The notes below the pieces were generated by a model, which saw nothing but the letters and a program-made list of their open reading frames with translations, did not search any database and was not told where the DNA came from. Shown piece by piece: positions 32,584-41,988 of a DNA stretch of 64,000 nucleotides (position 1 is the first letter of the stretch; the number at the start of each line of letters is the position of its first letter). This DNA comes from Paludibacterium purpuratum (GTDB taxonomy: Bacteria; Pseudomonadota; Gammaproteobacteria; Burkholderiales; Chromobacteriaceae), in NCBI RefSeq assembly GCF_004363805.1, contig NZ_SNZP01000012.1, forward strand, positions 1 through 64,000, given 5' to 3'. Both the position numbers and the translations under genes were made by a program.

Positions 32584-33563
32584 AGTAACTCCTGCTCGCC
32601 GCGCAATTTCGGCAGCAACTGGTCGAGCGATATCTCCAATTCCTCCAAGTGGCGCGCGAGCGTGGCAATCAGCCATGCTTGCTGCGGATTGGTCGGTGTG
32701 GAGAGGGCCGGAATCCCTTTTGCGATCGGTAGATCGAAGCGTTGTGCAAGTCGGCCCAATACGTCGATCACCCTGATCTCATCTGCCTGCGTGCCGCCAA
32801 TCTCCCGCGCCGGGTCGCCGGCTTCGCTGGCAAGAAATTCGATGGAAATCTGCACCCGGTGCAGCAGGCTGAGCGCGCCTTTGAGCTGCTTGGTCGTCAG
32901 GCCGGACTCCCGCGCCGCGGCGACGATCAGTTCGCGCATCTTGCCGTGCCGCTTGCTCAACCCCTCTGCCAGGGTGCTGTCGTACTGGCCGCGTGCCGCG
33001 AATTCCCGATATAGCCAATTCAATCCTTCCAGGCTTTCTTCCAACATGAAATACCAGTGGTCGCGTGCCCGTTCGGGAAACAGCATGCCGAACGCGATAG
33101 CCAGTACCACGCCGGCGTAGACGTTGACCATGCGCCACAATCCGATGTCGAAAGCGCTGTCGGTGGAAACGATGGCAAGCGTAATGCAGGTCAGTAGCGC
33201 AATGTAGCCGCCGCCGCGTACCGCCCAGTAGCCGCTGTAGCCGATGATGGCCAGAATGGCGAGCGCGGCCATCGTCGGGCTCTGGTGTGTCAGGAAGATC
33301 ACCAAAAAGCCGCCGAGCGCGCCCAGCGTGGTGCCTAGAAAGCGCTGTTTGCCTTTTTCGACGATGCTGCCGGTGTGCGGCAGGCTGCCCATGACCACAG
33401 CCACGGTGACGGTCATCCATACGGCGTGAGGCTCGTTGATGAACTCGCCGATCCAGCGGGCGGCCAGAAAAGCGAGCGCTAAACGCAGGCCGTGAATGGT
33501 GGCCAGCTGACTGTAGCGGAAACGCGGGTGCATCCAGTGGCTGACGAGTCGGCGTAGCGTCAT
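32580..33563 (-). CDS. FUSC family inner-membrane protein
   Basis: 327 residues from ATG at 33563, which overlaps the nudC stop as ATGA. The N-terminal half carries about six hydrophobic segments (LRLALAFLAARWIGEF, AVWMTVTVAVVMG, GTTLGALGGFLVIFL, AALAILAIIGYSGYWA, YAGVVLAIAFGMLFP). The C-terminal half is helical and soluble. It resembles the fusaric-acid-resistance (FUSC/YccS/aromatic acid exporter) families. The longer open frame upstream is a shadow of nudC. Substrate unknown. Confidence 0.82.
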   Translation of the reverse strand: MTLRRLVSHWMHPRFRYSQLATIHGLRLALAFLAARWIGEFINEPHAVWMTVTVAVVMGSLPHTGSIVEKGKQRFLGTTLGALGGFLVIFLTHQSPTMAALAILAIIGYSGYWAVRGGGYIALLTCITLAIVSTDSAFDIGLWRMVNVYAGVVLAIAFGMLFPERARDHWYFMLEESLEGLNWLYREFAARGQYDSTLAEGLSKRHGKMRELIVAAARESGLTTKQLKGALSLLHRVQISIEFLASEAGDPAREIGGTQADEIRVIDVLGRLAQRFDLPIAKGIPALSTPTNPQQAWLIATLARHLEELEISLDQLLPKLRGEQELL

Positions 33564-34384
33564 GACGTTGCGGCATCCTCGTGGCGGTGTTGCTCGACGA
33601 CATGTTGGATCAGTGCCCAGGCGATGCTGGCGCGTAGCGGTAGCGTGGGTAGGGCATCGATATCGAACCAGCGGGCGTCTTCGATCTCGCCGGCTTGCGG
33701 CACGATTTCGCCATCGAGATAGTCTGCAACGAAAGCCAGCATCAGCGAGTGCGGAAATGGCCACGATTGCGAAGCGACATAACGCAGATTGGTGATGCGC
33801 ACGCCGACTTCCTCCATGGTCTCCCGGTGCACGCATTGCTCCAGGGTTTCGCCGGGTTCGACGAAGCCGGCTAGCGCGCTATAGACGCCTGGGGCGAAAT
33901 GCGGCGCGCGGGCGAGTAGCAATTGCCTGCCGCGCATTACAGCCACCATCATGGCCGGCGCCAGTCGAGGGTAGACGTGCGTGCCGCAACCCGGGCAACG
34001 CTTGCCGCTATCGTGATCGTTCTGCAATAACGGCGCGGCGCAAGCGCCGCAGTAGCGGTGTTCGCGTTCGAAGGTGAGTAGTTGGCGCGCGCGCGACAGC
34101 GCTTGCTGTTGCGCGACGTCGAGTTCGGCCAACAGCGGGCGCAATGCGCGCCATTCGCCGTTTGCCGGCGACGGGCCGATCAACTCGCCGCTGAAACAGT
34201 CGCGGCCATCGATGGCGCCGATGTGCCGACGATGCGTTAAGGTCAATCCCTCGGCCGAGGCGGGCAGCCTTCCGTCGACGGTGAGAACCTGCCCCTCGTG
34301 CCAGATGATCCATAGCGCCGCGCCGCCGACTTGCTGTTGTGTTCCGATTGTCAGGCCCACCGGGTTCTCCACGCCTTTGTTCAA
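33560..34384 (-). CDS. nudC: NADH pyrophosphatase / RNA decapping hydrolase NudC
   Basis: 274 residues. A four-cysteine zinc finger (CGACAAPL and CPGCGTHVYP) separates the N-terminal domain from the Nudix domain. The Nudix box reads GFVEPGETLEQCVHRETMEE followed by VGV. The NADH-specific motif SQPWPFPxS appears as SQSWPFPHS, one proline replaced by serine. It hydrolyses NAD(H) and removes NAD caps from RNA. Translationally coupled to the FUSC gene. Confidence 0.94.
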   Translation of the reverse strand: MNKGVENPVGLTIGTQQQVGGAALWIIWHEGQVLTVDGRLPASAEGLTLTHRRHIGAIDGRDCFSGELIGPSPANGEWRALRPLLAELDVAQQQALSRARQLLTFEREHRYCGACAAPLLQNDHDSGKRCPGCGTHVYPRLAPAMMVAVMRGRQLLLARAPHFAPGVYSALAGFVEPGETLEQCVHRETMEEVGVRITNLRYVASQSWPFPHSLMLAFVADYLDGEIVPQAGEIEDARWFDIDALPTLPLRASIAWALIQHVVEQHRHEDAATS

Positions 34385-34423
34385 GCGCCGATTCTAGCAA
34401 GCCCATCGTTTGGCCGATAGCTC

Positions 34424-35539
34424 TTAAGCGTCGTACATCCAGCGTTCGCTCTGATGGCGCACGGTGTCGGAGAGCGAGCCACTGGTGGCGTATTGCGCGC
34501 GCAGCCAGTCGCTGTCGTTGTGCCGTTTGGCGACCCGTTCGCGCAGTTGCAATCGACAATCGTCCAGGTCCAGCGCGTGAGCGCTGTCGCTCAGGCGGTC
34601 CAGTGTGCCGAGCAGATCTTCCAATAGGCTGATGCGCTCGTGCCCGCAGCCCGGGATGATGTCGCCGGCGAGGCCGAAGCGGCAGGCCTGGAAGCGGTTG
34701 TAGGTGTAAGGCAGGTAAAGCGCCGGTTCGATGCGGTTCCAGCCGGTTTCCAAGCAGTGGTGCGCCAGCATGCGCGCATACCCCGCCAAGAGCGGCGCGA
34801 GCCCGAGGGTGAGCGGGGTGTCGCAGATGCGGATCTCAACCGTGCCGAATTCGGGCTTCGGGCGAATGTCCCAGTAGAAGTCCTTCATGCTGGCGACGAT
34901 GCCCAGTGCGTGCATTTGGCCGAAGTAGTGATTGAATGCCTCCCAGTTGCGCACTTGGGGCATGCAACCCGATAGCGGAAAGGCATTGACGTTCGATAGG
35001 CGCGAGGTCTGGAACAACGTGTCGGCCCCCTGGTAGAACGGCGAAGAGGCCGATAGGGCGATAAAGTGCGGAATATAGCGCGACAGGAAATGCGTCAGAC
35101 GCACCGCGCTGTCGCCATCCGGACAGCCAACGTGGATGTGCTGGCCGAATACGGTGAATTGCTTGGCCAGGTAGCCGTACAATTCGGAAACCAGCTGGTA
35201 GCGCTCTTTGGGGTAGATGCGCTGTTCGCCCCAGCGTTGGAAGGGGTGGGCGCCGCCGCCGGCCAGTCCCAGGTTCAGTTTTTCGGCGCATTGGTTGAGT
35301 AGGGCGCGAATTTCGCCCAGTTCGTGGCGCATGGTGGACAGATCTTCGTGGATGCCGGTGGCGATCTCGATCATGCCTTGGGTGATTTCCGGCTTGATGT
35401 CGTAGCCGTGGCGGTGGCGTGCAAGCAGCGATAGTAGGTCGTCGGATCCGCGGGTGAGGTTGTAGTCGTGTCGATTGACGATCATCAGCTCTAGTTCGAC
35501 ACCGAGAGTCAGCGGCTTGCTGTTTTTGAATTCAAGCAT
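34424..35539 (-). CDS. ybdK: YbdK-type carboxylate-amine ligase (GCS2 family)
   Basis: 371 residues, the normal length. Family markers: TLGVELELMIV at the N-terminus with the metal-binding glutamates, KPEITQGMIEIAT, HIHVGCPDGDSAVRL, then RPKPEFGTVEIRICDTP. These are glutamate-cysteine ligase-like ATP-grasp enzymes with weak or unknown in vivo substrate. It lies between nudC and the antiporter on one strand, 18 bases after the antiporter gene. Confidence 0.9.
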   Translation of the reverse strand: MLEFKNSKPLTLGVELELMIVNRHDYNLTRGSDDLLSLLARHRHGYDIKPEITQGMIEIATGIHEDLSTMRHELGEIRALLNQCAEKLNLGLAGGGAHPFQRWGEQRIYPKERYQLVSELYGYLAKQFTVFGQHIHVGCPDGDSAVRLTHFLSRYIPHFIALSASSPFYQGADTLFQTSRLSNVNAFPLSGCMPQVRNWEAFNHYFGQMHALGIVASMKDFYWDIRPKPEFGTVEIRICDTPLTLGLAPLLAGYARMLAHHCLETGWNRIEPALYLPYTYNRFQACRFGLAGDIIPGCGHERISLLEDLLGTLDRLSDSAHALDLDDCRLQLRERVAKRHNDSDWLRAQYATSGSLSDTVRHQSERWMYDA

Positions 35540-35557
35540 CGAGGGCTCCTTGTCCGT

Positions 35558-36757
35558 TTAGGTGTGCGGGCGAGTTTCGCCGGCCAACTTCAGTGCGAGC
35601 TGAGTCAGCGGCGGGCCGATGAGCTCGGTCAGACATAGCGTGGCAATGGCCAGCGGTAGAATGGCGGAGGCCGAAGCCGGCAGTAGGGCGGGCGAAGTGA
35701 GCAGAGCGAGATTGGCCGTGCCGGACATCGGCATCAGTGCCAGCCCCATCAGCGCGCCGCAGCGCCTGGCGAGGCCATTGGCGTGCGCCATCAGCGCGCC
35801 GGTCAGAATGTGCAAGGCGCTGCGCACGCAGACAAACAAAAGCGCCAGCGGCAGGTGGTCGCCCAAGACGCGCAGATCGAGCCGGGAGCCGGCGATGACG
35901 AACAGTGCGGCGAAGAACACCACGCTGTAGCGCATCACCCAGGGGCTGCCGACGGCATAACCCGACGGCATGTTTCGGGTTGAGAGGCCGAAGATCAGCA
36001 AAGCCAGCGCAGGTAGCATATGCAGTGCGCTGGATAGGCCGACGGTCAGCGCAATGAGCGCGAACAGCAGGACTTCCTGGGCTTCGCGGTATTGGGCGCC
36101 GATCCAGCGGTTGGCGTTGATGGCGACTAGACCGGCCATGAGTCCGATGCCGGCCGAGCCGAGGAAGGTCCAGCTTGGTTGCAGTAGCCAGCTTTCCAAC
36201 GCCAGCCCGCCGTTTTGACGGCTCCAGCCAAGCGTCAGACAATACCCTGTCAATGCGAGCAGATTGCCGATGCCGGCGTAAGTCACCAGCCGTTCGCTGA
36301 CCTGTCCTTCGGCGCGGGTTTCGCGCAATACCTCCAGTAGGGCGGCCGGCGAACAGGAGAGCGCCAGTATCGCCAATACGGCCGCGGTCTCCTGATGGAC
36401 GCCGAATAGCGATAGTGTTAGGTAGAGCGCCAAAAAGCAGACGGCGCCACCGCCCAATGCCGTGACAAGCAAGGCGCGTTCGTGCCGCAGCCAGCGTAGG
36501 TCGATGCGGCGCCCCATCTCGAACAGTGCAATGCCGAGCGCGAGTTGGACGAATATGTCGGAAGTGTCGATCAACGGTTGGCTGATCAAGCCGAGCCCGT
36601 GCGGGCCGATAATCAAACCGGTCACGATATAGCCGGTCAGTGTTGGAATGGCGCTGCTCTTGCGCGCGATCTGCCCGCCGAGGATGCCTAGCGCCAGGAT
36701 GATGCCCAATGCGGTCAGTGGGTTAAGTAAGGAAGTCGAAGCGAAGGGGAGAGTCAT
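35558..36757 (-). CDS. CPA2-type cation/proton antiporter
   Basis: 399 residues, almost entirely hydrophobic, with about 12 membrane segments. Opening segments (LGIILALGILGGQIARKSSA, LTGYIVTGLIIGPHGLGLIS) and LALGIALFEMGRRIDLRWL match the KefB/CPA2 pattern. No C-terminal TrkA-N or RCK domain is present, so it is the bare transporter. Likely exchanges Na+ or K+ for protons. A good Shine-Dalgarno (AAGGAGA) precedes the start on the minus strand. Confidence 0.88.
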   Translation of the reverse strand: MTLPFASTSLLNPLTALGIILALGILGGQIARKSSAIPTLTGYIVTGLIIGPHGLGLISQPLIDTSDIFVQLALGIALFEMGRRIDLRWLRHERALLVTALGGGAVCFLALYLTLSLFGVHQETAAVLAILALSCSPAALLEVLRETRAEGQVSERLVTYAGIGNLLALTGYCLTLGWSRQNGGLALESWLLQPSWTFLGSAGIGLMAGLVAINANRWIGAQYREAQEVLLFALIALTVGLSSALHMLPALALLIFGLSTRNMPSGYAVGSPWVMRYSVVFFAALFVIAGSRLDLRVLGDHLPLALLFVCVRSALHILTGALMAHANGLARRCGALMGLALMPMSGTANLALLTSPALLPASASAILPLAIATLCLTELIGPPLTQLALKLAGETRPHT

Positions 36758-36884
36758 AGGTTCTCCTTTTCTTGTTGGCGTAAACTACTGGGACATATAT
36801 GCGTTCGGTTAAGTTCATGTGGTTGTTCTACTGTCCCGGCGCCGACGGCGTTGTGCCGTCGCGCTCGTCTGGCGCGGAGCCGGT

Positions 36885-37070
36885 ATGTTGATTGTTTTGT
36901 TGGCATGGCTGTATGTGGTTGTGCTTTTTGCCGTGGCGCAATCTTCCGTTGCGTCGGCGCTATCAGTGTTGGTGTTTCTCGGTGCCCTGCCTATCTGGCT
37001 AATGGGACGGGTGTTGCGGCGTCGGCGCAGGTTGCGGCTGGCGCGCGCGGAAAATCGAAGCAAAACTTGA
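36885..37070 (+). CDS. Small inner-membrane protein upstream of rpsB
   Basis: 61 residues from ATG at 36885 with GGAG 5 bases upstream; an in-frame GTG at 36819 is less likely. Two hydrophobic segments (LIVLLAWLYVVVLFAVA and SALSVLVFLGALPIWLMG) are followed by a strongly basic tail (RVLRRRRRLRLARAENR), so the termini are probably cytoplasmic. Its stop codon lies inside the -35 box of the rpsB promoter. Family not recognised. Confidence 0.6.
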   Translation: MLIVLLAWLYVVVLFAVAQSSVASALSVLVFLGALPIWLMGRVLRRRRRLRLARAENRSKT

Positions 37071-37096
37071 GTTTGTCTTGTGCGGGATGATAAAAT
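37067..37096 (+). promoter_or_regulatory. Sigma-70 promoter of rpsB-tsf
   Basis: TTGAGT (37067-37072) and TAAAAT (37091-37096), 18 bases apart. The -10 box lies in the loop of an inverted repeat GCGGGAT/ATCCCGC (37082-37101), and the start region is GC-rich, as is typical of stringently controlled ribosomal promoters. Confidence 0.7.
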
Positions 37097-37101
37097 CCCG
37101 C

Positions 37102-37207
37102 GTCCCCCATTTCCGGGGGTAATAACGCACATCCGCGCTAAAGGGTGCCCTGCTTCGGCTGGGGTTGTCTGCACGGATGGAGGCCTAACCCTTTAAGGAG
37201 TTTTTGT
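37102..37207 (+). promoter_or_regulatory. rpsB 5' leader with candidate S2 autoregulatory RNA
   Basis: TAAAGGGT (37139-37146) can pair with ACCCTTTA (37188-37195), enclosing a TTCG-capped stem (GCCCTGC-TTCG-GCTGGGG) and the GGATGGAGGCC segment. The closing strand abuts the Shine-Dalgarno AAGGAG (37195-37200). Ribosomal protein S2 is known to control its own mRNA, so this is a likely S2-binding leader. Confidence 0.65.
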
Positions 37208-37936
37208 ATGTCCACCAACGTTACCATGCGTCAAATGCTGGAAGCCGGCGTTCACTTCGGTCACCAGACCCGTTTCTGGAACCCGAAGATGTCGCAGTTC
37301 ATCTTTGGCAGCCGCAACAAGATTCACATCATCAACCTGGAAAAGACGCTGCCGCTGTTCGTGGAAGCCCAGGAGTATGTGCGTCGTCTGGCTGGCAACA
37401 AGGGAACCGTACTGTTTGTCGGCACCAAGCGTCAGGCGCGTGAGATCGTGCGTGAAGAAGCGACCCGTTGCGGTATGCCGTTCGTCGATCATCGCTGGCT
37501 CGGCGGTATGCTGACCAACTACAAGACCGTCAAGCAATCCATCAAGCGTCTGGAAGACAAGCGCGCCGTGCTCGAAAACGCCGGCGAAACCGGTTACAAC
37601 AAGAAGGAACTGTTGGAACTGGAACGTGAAGTCGCCAAGCTGGAGCGCTCGCTCGGCGGTATCAAGGATATGAAGGGTCTGCCGGACGCCATTTTCGTCA
37701 TCGACACCGGTTATCAGAAGGGTGCGATCGTCGAAGCCAAGAAGCTGGGTGTCCCGGTTATTGGTGTTGTCGATACCAACAACTCGCCGGAAGGCATCGA
37801 CTACGTCGTTCCGGGTAACGACGACTCCAGCCGCGCCATCCGCCTGTACGCTCGCGGCATCGCCGACGCGGTACTGGAAGGTCGTGCTCAGTCGATCCAG
37901 GAAATCGTTGCTGCCGAACCGGCAGCGGCCGAATAA
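37208..37936 (+). CDS. rpsB: 30S ribosomal protein S2
   Basis: 242 residues from ATG at 37208 with AAGGAG 7 bases upstream. The sequence is typical from [20 protein letters not shown] to the [20 protein letters not shown] signature. S2 binds late to the 30S subunit and bridges to S1. First gene of the cluster; the frame upstream of the ATG is leader RNA. Confidence 0.98.
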   Translation: MSTNVTMRQMLEAGVHFGHQTRFWNPKMSQFIFGSRNKIHIINLEKTLPLFVEAQEYVRRLAGNKGTVLFVGTKRQAREIVREEATRCGMPFVDHRWLGGMLTNYKTVKQSIKRLEDKRAVLENAGETGYNKKELLELEREVAKLERSLGGIKDMKGLPDAIFVIDTGYQKGAIVEAKKLGVPVIGVVDTNNSPEGIDYVVPGNDDSSRAIRLYARGIADAVLEGRAQSIQEIVAAEPAAAE

Positions 37937-37948
37937 GGTCGAGGCAGA

Positions 37949-37971
37949 AAGGGGCGTCAGCCCCTTTTTTT
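37949..37971 (+). terminator. Terminator/attenuator between rpsB and tsf
   Basis: AAAGGGGC-GTCA-GCCCC followed by seven T. A partial terminator at this junction is known in E. coli, where it lowers tsf relative to rpsB. Confidence 0.85.
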
Positions 37972-38015
37972 GACCCGAGCAATACGCATACGGATTAATT
38001 TAAGGAGTTCCTAGC

Positions 38016-38882
38016 ATGGCGGAAATTACCGCAAAAATGGTCGCCGACCTCCGCGCCTCGACCGGCATGGGTATGATGGAGTGCAAGAAGGCACTGGTTG
38101 AAGCCGAGGGCGATCTGAAGCGCGCCGAAGAAATCCTGCGCATCAAGTCTGGCGGCAAGGCAGCCAAATTGGCTGGCCGCACCGCCGCCGAAGGCGTGAT
38201 CGCTACCGCCACCGAAGGTGCCGTCGGCGCCATGGTCGAAATCAACTGCGAAACCGACTTCGTTGCCAAGGATGAAACCTTCCTGGCGTTTGCCAAGGCT
38301 GCAGCCGAAGCCGTCGTCAAGGCCAATCCGGCCGACGTCGAGGCGCTGGGCGCCGTTGTCGTGGGCGGCCAGTCGGTCGAAGAAATCCGCAAGGCGGCTA
38401 TCGCCAAGCTGGGCGAGAATATGTCGGTGCGTCGTTTCGTTCGTTACGAAACCGCTGGCAAGATCGCCACCTATCTGCACGGCAGCAAGATCGGCGTCAT
38501 CGTCGACTTCACCGGCGAAGAACAGCTCGGCCGTGACGTTGCCATGCACGTCGCCGCTTCCAAGCCGATCTGCGTTTCCAAGGATCAGGTTCCGGCCGAA
38601 ACCCTGGAAACCGAACGCCGCATCTACACCGAGCAGGCTGCGCAAAGCGGCAAGCCGGCCGATATCGTCGCCAAGATGGTCGAAGGTCGCGTGACCAAGT
38701 ACCTGGCCGAAGTGACCTTGATGGGCCAGCCGTTCGTCAAGGATCCGGATCTGACCGTCGAGAAGCTGTTGGCCCAAAAGGGCGCCAGCGTAAAGGCGTT
38801 CGCCATGTTCGTGGTTGGCGAAGGCATCGAGAAGAAGGTCGTGGATTACGCCGCCGAAGTGGCCGCCGCCGCCAAGATCTGA
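38016..38882 (+). CDS. tsf: Elongation factor Ts
   Basis: 288 residues. The N-terminal UBA-like domain ([36 protein letters not shown]) is followed by the core with [13 protein letters not shown], whose TDFV strand displaces Mg2+ from EF-Tu. It is the guanine nucleotide exchange factor for EF-Tu. AAGGAG lies 9 bases before the ATG. Confidence 0.98.
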   Translation: MAEITAKMVADLRASTGMGMMECKKALVEAEGDLKRAEEILRIKSGGKAAKLAGRTAAEGVIATATEGAVGAMVEINCETDFVAKDETFLAFAKAAAEAVVKANPADVEALGAVVVGGQSVEEIRKAAIAKLGENMSVRRFVRYETAGKIATYLHGSKIGVIVDFTGEEQLGRDVAMHVAASKPICVSKDQVPAETLETERRIYTEQAAQSGKPADIVAKMVEGRVTKYLAEVTLMGQPFVKDPDLTVEKLLAQKGASVKAFAMFVVGEGIEKKVVDYAAEVAAAAKI

Positions 38883-38909
38883 TTTTCCTTTGCAAGTAGT
38901 GGCACAACG

Positions 38910-38938
38910 ACGGCACCCTGTATCAGGGTGCCGTTTTG
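38910..38938 (+). terminator. Intrinsic terminator between tsf and pyrH
   Basis: ACGGCACCCTG-TAT-CAGGGTGCCGT forms a perfect 11 bp stem followed by TTTGT. Confidence 0.85.
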
Positions 38939-38992
38939 TCAGGCGCGCCTGACAGTACGTATCTGATTAAAAACCATTTCGAGGTCTCCGCG

Positions 38993-39718
38993 ATGAGCCA
39001 AGTACCCGCCTTCAAACGCATTCTGTTGAAACTTTCCGGTGAGGCCCTGATGGGTGATGACAGCTACGGCATCAACCGGGCCACGATCGACCAGATCGTG
39101 CAGCAAATCAAGGAGGTGGCCGACCTGGGGGTACAGATTGGCGTCGTTATCGGCGGCGGCAATATTTTCCGCGGCGTGGCGCCGGCCGCGGCCGGCATGG
39201 ATCGCGCGACGGCCGACTATATGGGCATGATGGCCACGGTAATGAACGCGTTGGCGCTCAAGGATGCCATGACCCGCGCAGGCCTGGTGGCGCGCGTGCA
39301 ATCTGCGCTGACCATGCAGCAAATCGCCGAGCCCTATGTGCGCGGCAAGGCGATGCAATACCTCGAAGAGGGCAAGATAGTCATCTTCGCCGCCGGTACC
39401 GGTAACCCGTTCTTCACCACCGATACCGCCGCCGCGTTGCGAGGCATGGAAATGAACGTCGACATCATGTTGAAGGCAACCAAGGTGGATGGCGTCTATA
39501 CCGACGATCCGAAAAAGAACCCCGAAGCGACCCGCTACAGTTCGTTGACCTTCGATGAGGCAATTTCCCGCAATCTCAAGGTGATGGATGCGACCGCTTT
39601 TGCGCTGTGCCGCGATCAACACCTGGATATCAAGGTATTTAGCATCTTCAAACCGAGCGCGCTCAAGCGCGTGGTGCTTGGCGAAGATGAAGGCACGCTG
39701 GTACACTGCCAAGCCTGA
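38993..39718 (+). CDS. pyrH: UMP kinase
   Basis: 241 residues from ATG at 38993 (GAGG 8 bases upstream). Family features: [51 protein letters not shown] and the [20 protein letters not shown] segment. It phosphorylates UMP to UDP and is allosterically controlled by GTP and UTP in other bacteria. Separated by hairpins from tsf and frr. Confidence 0.97.
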   Translation: MSQVPAFKRILLKLSGEALMGDDSYGINRATIDQIVQQIKEVADLGVQIGVVIGGGNIFRGVAPAAAGMDRATADYMGMMATVMNALALKDAMTRAGLVARVQSALTMQQIAEPYVRGKAMQYLEEGKIVIFAAGTGNPFFTTDTAAALRGMEMNVDIMLKATKVDGVYTDDPKKNPEATRYSSLTFDEAISRNLKVMDATAFALCRDQHLDIKVFSIFKPSALKRVVLGEDEGTLVHCQA

Positions 39719-39729
39719 ATATGATGATC

Positions 39730-39772
39730 GGGCGGAAGCGGCGAGCTGCCGCTTCCGCCTTGTTGTTTTTTT
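39730..39772 (+). terminator. Intrinsic terminator between pyrH and frr
   Basis: GGCGGAAGCGGC and GCCGCTTCCGCC form a 12 bp stem around GAGCT, followed by TTGTTGTTTTTTT. Confidence 0.88.
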
Positions 39773-39795
39773 CCAGTTTCACTGTTGGAGTCAGC

Positions 39796-40353
39796 ATGAT
39801 TAACGAAGTCAAGAAATCGGCCGAGCAGAAGATGCAAAAATCTCTCGAAGCCTTCAAACACGATTTGGCCAAGGTGCGTACCGGCCGTGCGCATACCGGC
39901 ATTCTTGATCACGTCATGGTGGATTATTACGGCACCGACACGCCAATCAACCAGGTAGCTAACGTAACGCTGATCGACGCCCGAACCATCGGTGTGCAGG
40001 CATGGGAAAAGAGCATGCTCGCCAAGGTGGAAAAAGCGATTCGCGATTCCGACCTGGGCTTGAATCCGGCCGCCATGGGCGACATCATCCGCGTGCCGAT
40101 GCCGATGTTGACCGAGGAGCGTCGCCGCGATCTGATCAAGGTGGTTCGCGCCGAGGCCGAAAACGCCCGCGTCGCGGTGCGTAACGTGCGCCGCGATGCC
40201 AATAACGAATTCAAGACCCTGCTCAAAGACAAGGAAATCACCGAAGACGATGAGCGTCGCGGCCAGGACGATATCCAAAAACTCACCGACAAGTTCGTTG
40301 CCGAGATCGATAAGGCACTGTCGGTCAAGGAATCCGAGTTGATGGCGGTATAA
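39796..40353 (+). CDS. frr: Ribosome recycling factor
   Basis: 185 residues from ATG at 39796 with GGAG 5 bases upstream. It has the usual coiled domain I ([20 protein letters not shown]) and the hallmark RTGRAH, PLTEERR-like [20 protein letters not shown]. With EF-G it splits post-termination ribosomes. uppS starts 2 bases after its stop. Confidence 0.97.
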   Translation: MINEVKKSAEQKMQKSLEAFKHDLAKVRTGRAHTGILDHVMVDYYGTDTPINQVANVTLIDARTIGVQAWEKSMLAKVEKAIRDSDLGLNPAAMGDIIRVPMPMLTEERRRDLIKVVRAEAENARVAVRNVRRDANNEFKTLLKDKEITEDDERRGQDDIQKLTDKFVAEIDKALSVKESELMAV

Positions 40354-40355
40354 GC

Positions 40356-41111
40356 GTGGCTCTGTTCGGAAGTTCGACTCAGGCGGTGCCGCCGGTAGCT
40401 GCCGTGCCCCGTCACGTCGCCATCATCATGGATGGCAACGGACGCTGGGCCAAGAAACGCCTATTGCCCCGTGTGGCCGGCCACAAGCGCGGCCTCGATG
40501 CGGCGCGCAATGTCGTCACCGCCTGCCGTAAGCTGGGTGTCGAATACCTGACCCTATTCGCCTTTTCGACCGAAAATTGGCGCCGCCCTCAGGACGAAGT
40601 GTCGTTTCTGATGGAGTTGTTTCTGCGCGCGTTGGAAAGCGAAGTCGGCCGGCTGCTGGAGAACAATATCCGGCTGCGCGTGGTGGGCAACCGTGAGCGC
40701 TTTGCGCCGTCCTTGGTCGAGCGTATCGCGGCGGCGGAAGCCCGTACCGCCGGCAATAGCGGGCTCGTGCTAACCATTGCCGCCGACTACGGCGGCCGCT
40801 GGGACGTGCTGCAGGCCGTCAATACGCTGCTGGCGGAGGGGGCGACGCAAATCGACGAGGCGGCACTTTCCGAGCGTTTGACCATGGCGTACGCCCCCGA
40901 GCCGGATCTCTTCATTCGCACGGGCGGCGAAGAGCGAATCAGTAATTTCCTGATCTGGCAATTGGCCTATTCGGAGTTGTATTTCACCGACGAGCTCTGG
41001 CCCGACTTCGATGCCGATTCGCTGGATAGGGCCATTGCTTCCTATCGCGAACGCGAGCGCCGCTTCGGCCGCACGAGCGAGCAGCTGCCTGAAGCGCAGC
41101 GGCGGGGCTGA
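40356..41111 (+). CDS. uppS: Undecaprenyl diphosphate synthase
   Basis: 251 residues from a GTG start. The catalytic aspartate is Asp26 in [13 protein letters not shown]; the substrate region [14 protein letters not shown] and the C-terminal [20 protein letters not shown] segment are intact. It makes the C55 lipid carrier for peptidoglycan and other glycans. Confidence 0.97.
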   Translation: MALFGSSTQAVPPVAAVPRHVAIIMDGNGRWAKKRLLPRVAGHKRGLDAARNVVTACRKLGVEYLTLFAFSTENWRRPQDEVSFLMELFLRALESEVGRLLENNIRLRVVGNRERFAPSLVERIAAAEARTAGNSGLVLTIAADYGGRWDVLQAVNTLLAEGATQIDEAALSERLTMAYAPEPDLFIRTGGEERISNFLIWQLAYSELYFTDELWPDFDADSLDRAIASYRERERRFGRTSEQLPEAQRRG

Positions 41112-41113
41112 TC

Positions 41114-41920
41114 ATGCTGAGAACCCGGATTCTGACCGCCCTGGTATTGCTGCCGCTGATGCTGGCGGCGCTATTCTTGTTCCCCACGCCGGCCTGGGCG
41201 GTATTTTCCGCACTGGTATGCGGCTTGGCATTGTGGGAATTTGCGCGCATGGTCGGTTTTTCGCCCTTGCGCAACGCCCTCTACCTGTTGGTGAGCGCAC
41301 TCATGGCGGCCGGACTCTGGTGGCGTGGCGGCGTGACGTTCTTGCCATTGCATGCGTTGGCGTTGGCCTTTTGGCTGCTGATGGTGCCTCTCTGGCTCAA
41401 GCGGCGTTGGCGGGCGCCATCCGGCGTGGCCGCAGCAATTTTGGGTTGGCTGCTGATGTTCCCCGCCTGGTTTGCCATGCTGGATTGGCGCAAGGTGGCG
41501 GATGCTGCGCATGCGCGGCAATTGCTGGCCATCATGGCGCTGGTCTGGGTGGCGGACGTTGCCGCCTACTTCGCCGGCAAGGCGTTCGGCAAGCGCAAAC
41601 TGGCGCCGGCCATCAGTCCCGGCAAAAGCTGGGAAGGCGTGCTGGGCGCGCTGATCGCGGTGGCGTTGTATGCGCTGTGGGTTAGCCATATGGGCTGGAT
41701 GATGCTGCCGCTCGCCGCATGGCAATGGCTGTTGCTGGCGCTGCCGCTGACCATGGTCAGCGTCGGTGGCGATCTGCTTGAATCCTGGTTCAAGCGCTGT
41801 GCGGGCATGAAGGATAGCAGTGCTTTGTTACCGGGGCACGGCGGCGTCTACGATCGCATCGACAGCCTGATCGCGGTTTTGGCGGTCAGCAATGCCTTGC
41901 GGGCGCTGGCCGGCTGGTAA
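41114..41920 (+). CDS. cdsA: Phosphatidate cytidylyltransferase
   Basis: 268 residues with about eight membrane segments. The C-terminal signature reads GDLLESWFKRCAGMKDSSAL followed by LPGHGGVYDRIDS, which is diagnostic for CdsA. It makes CDP-diacylglycerol for phospholipid synthesis. The start is 2 bases after the uppS stop. Confidence 0.96.
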   Translation: MLRTRILTALVLLPLMLAALFLFPTPAWAVFSALVCGLALWEFARMVGFSPLRNALYLLVSALMAAGLWWRGGVTFLPLHALALAFWLLMVPLWLKRRWRAPSGVAAAILGWLLMFPAWFAMLDWRKVADAAHARQLLAIMALVWVADVAAYFAGKAFGKRKLAPAISPGKSWEGVLGALIAVALYALWVSHMGWMMLPLAAWQWLLLALPLTMVSVGGDLLESWFKRCAGMKDSSALLPGHGGVYDRIDSLIAVLAVSNALRALAGW

Positions 41921-41988
41921 CTGCTCCGCCTTAGGGTCTTTCGCCGCGCGCCCAGCGTGCGGCGCAACGTTGATTCCCGAGTAAAGTC

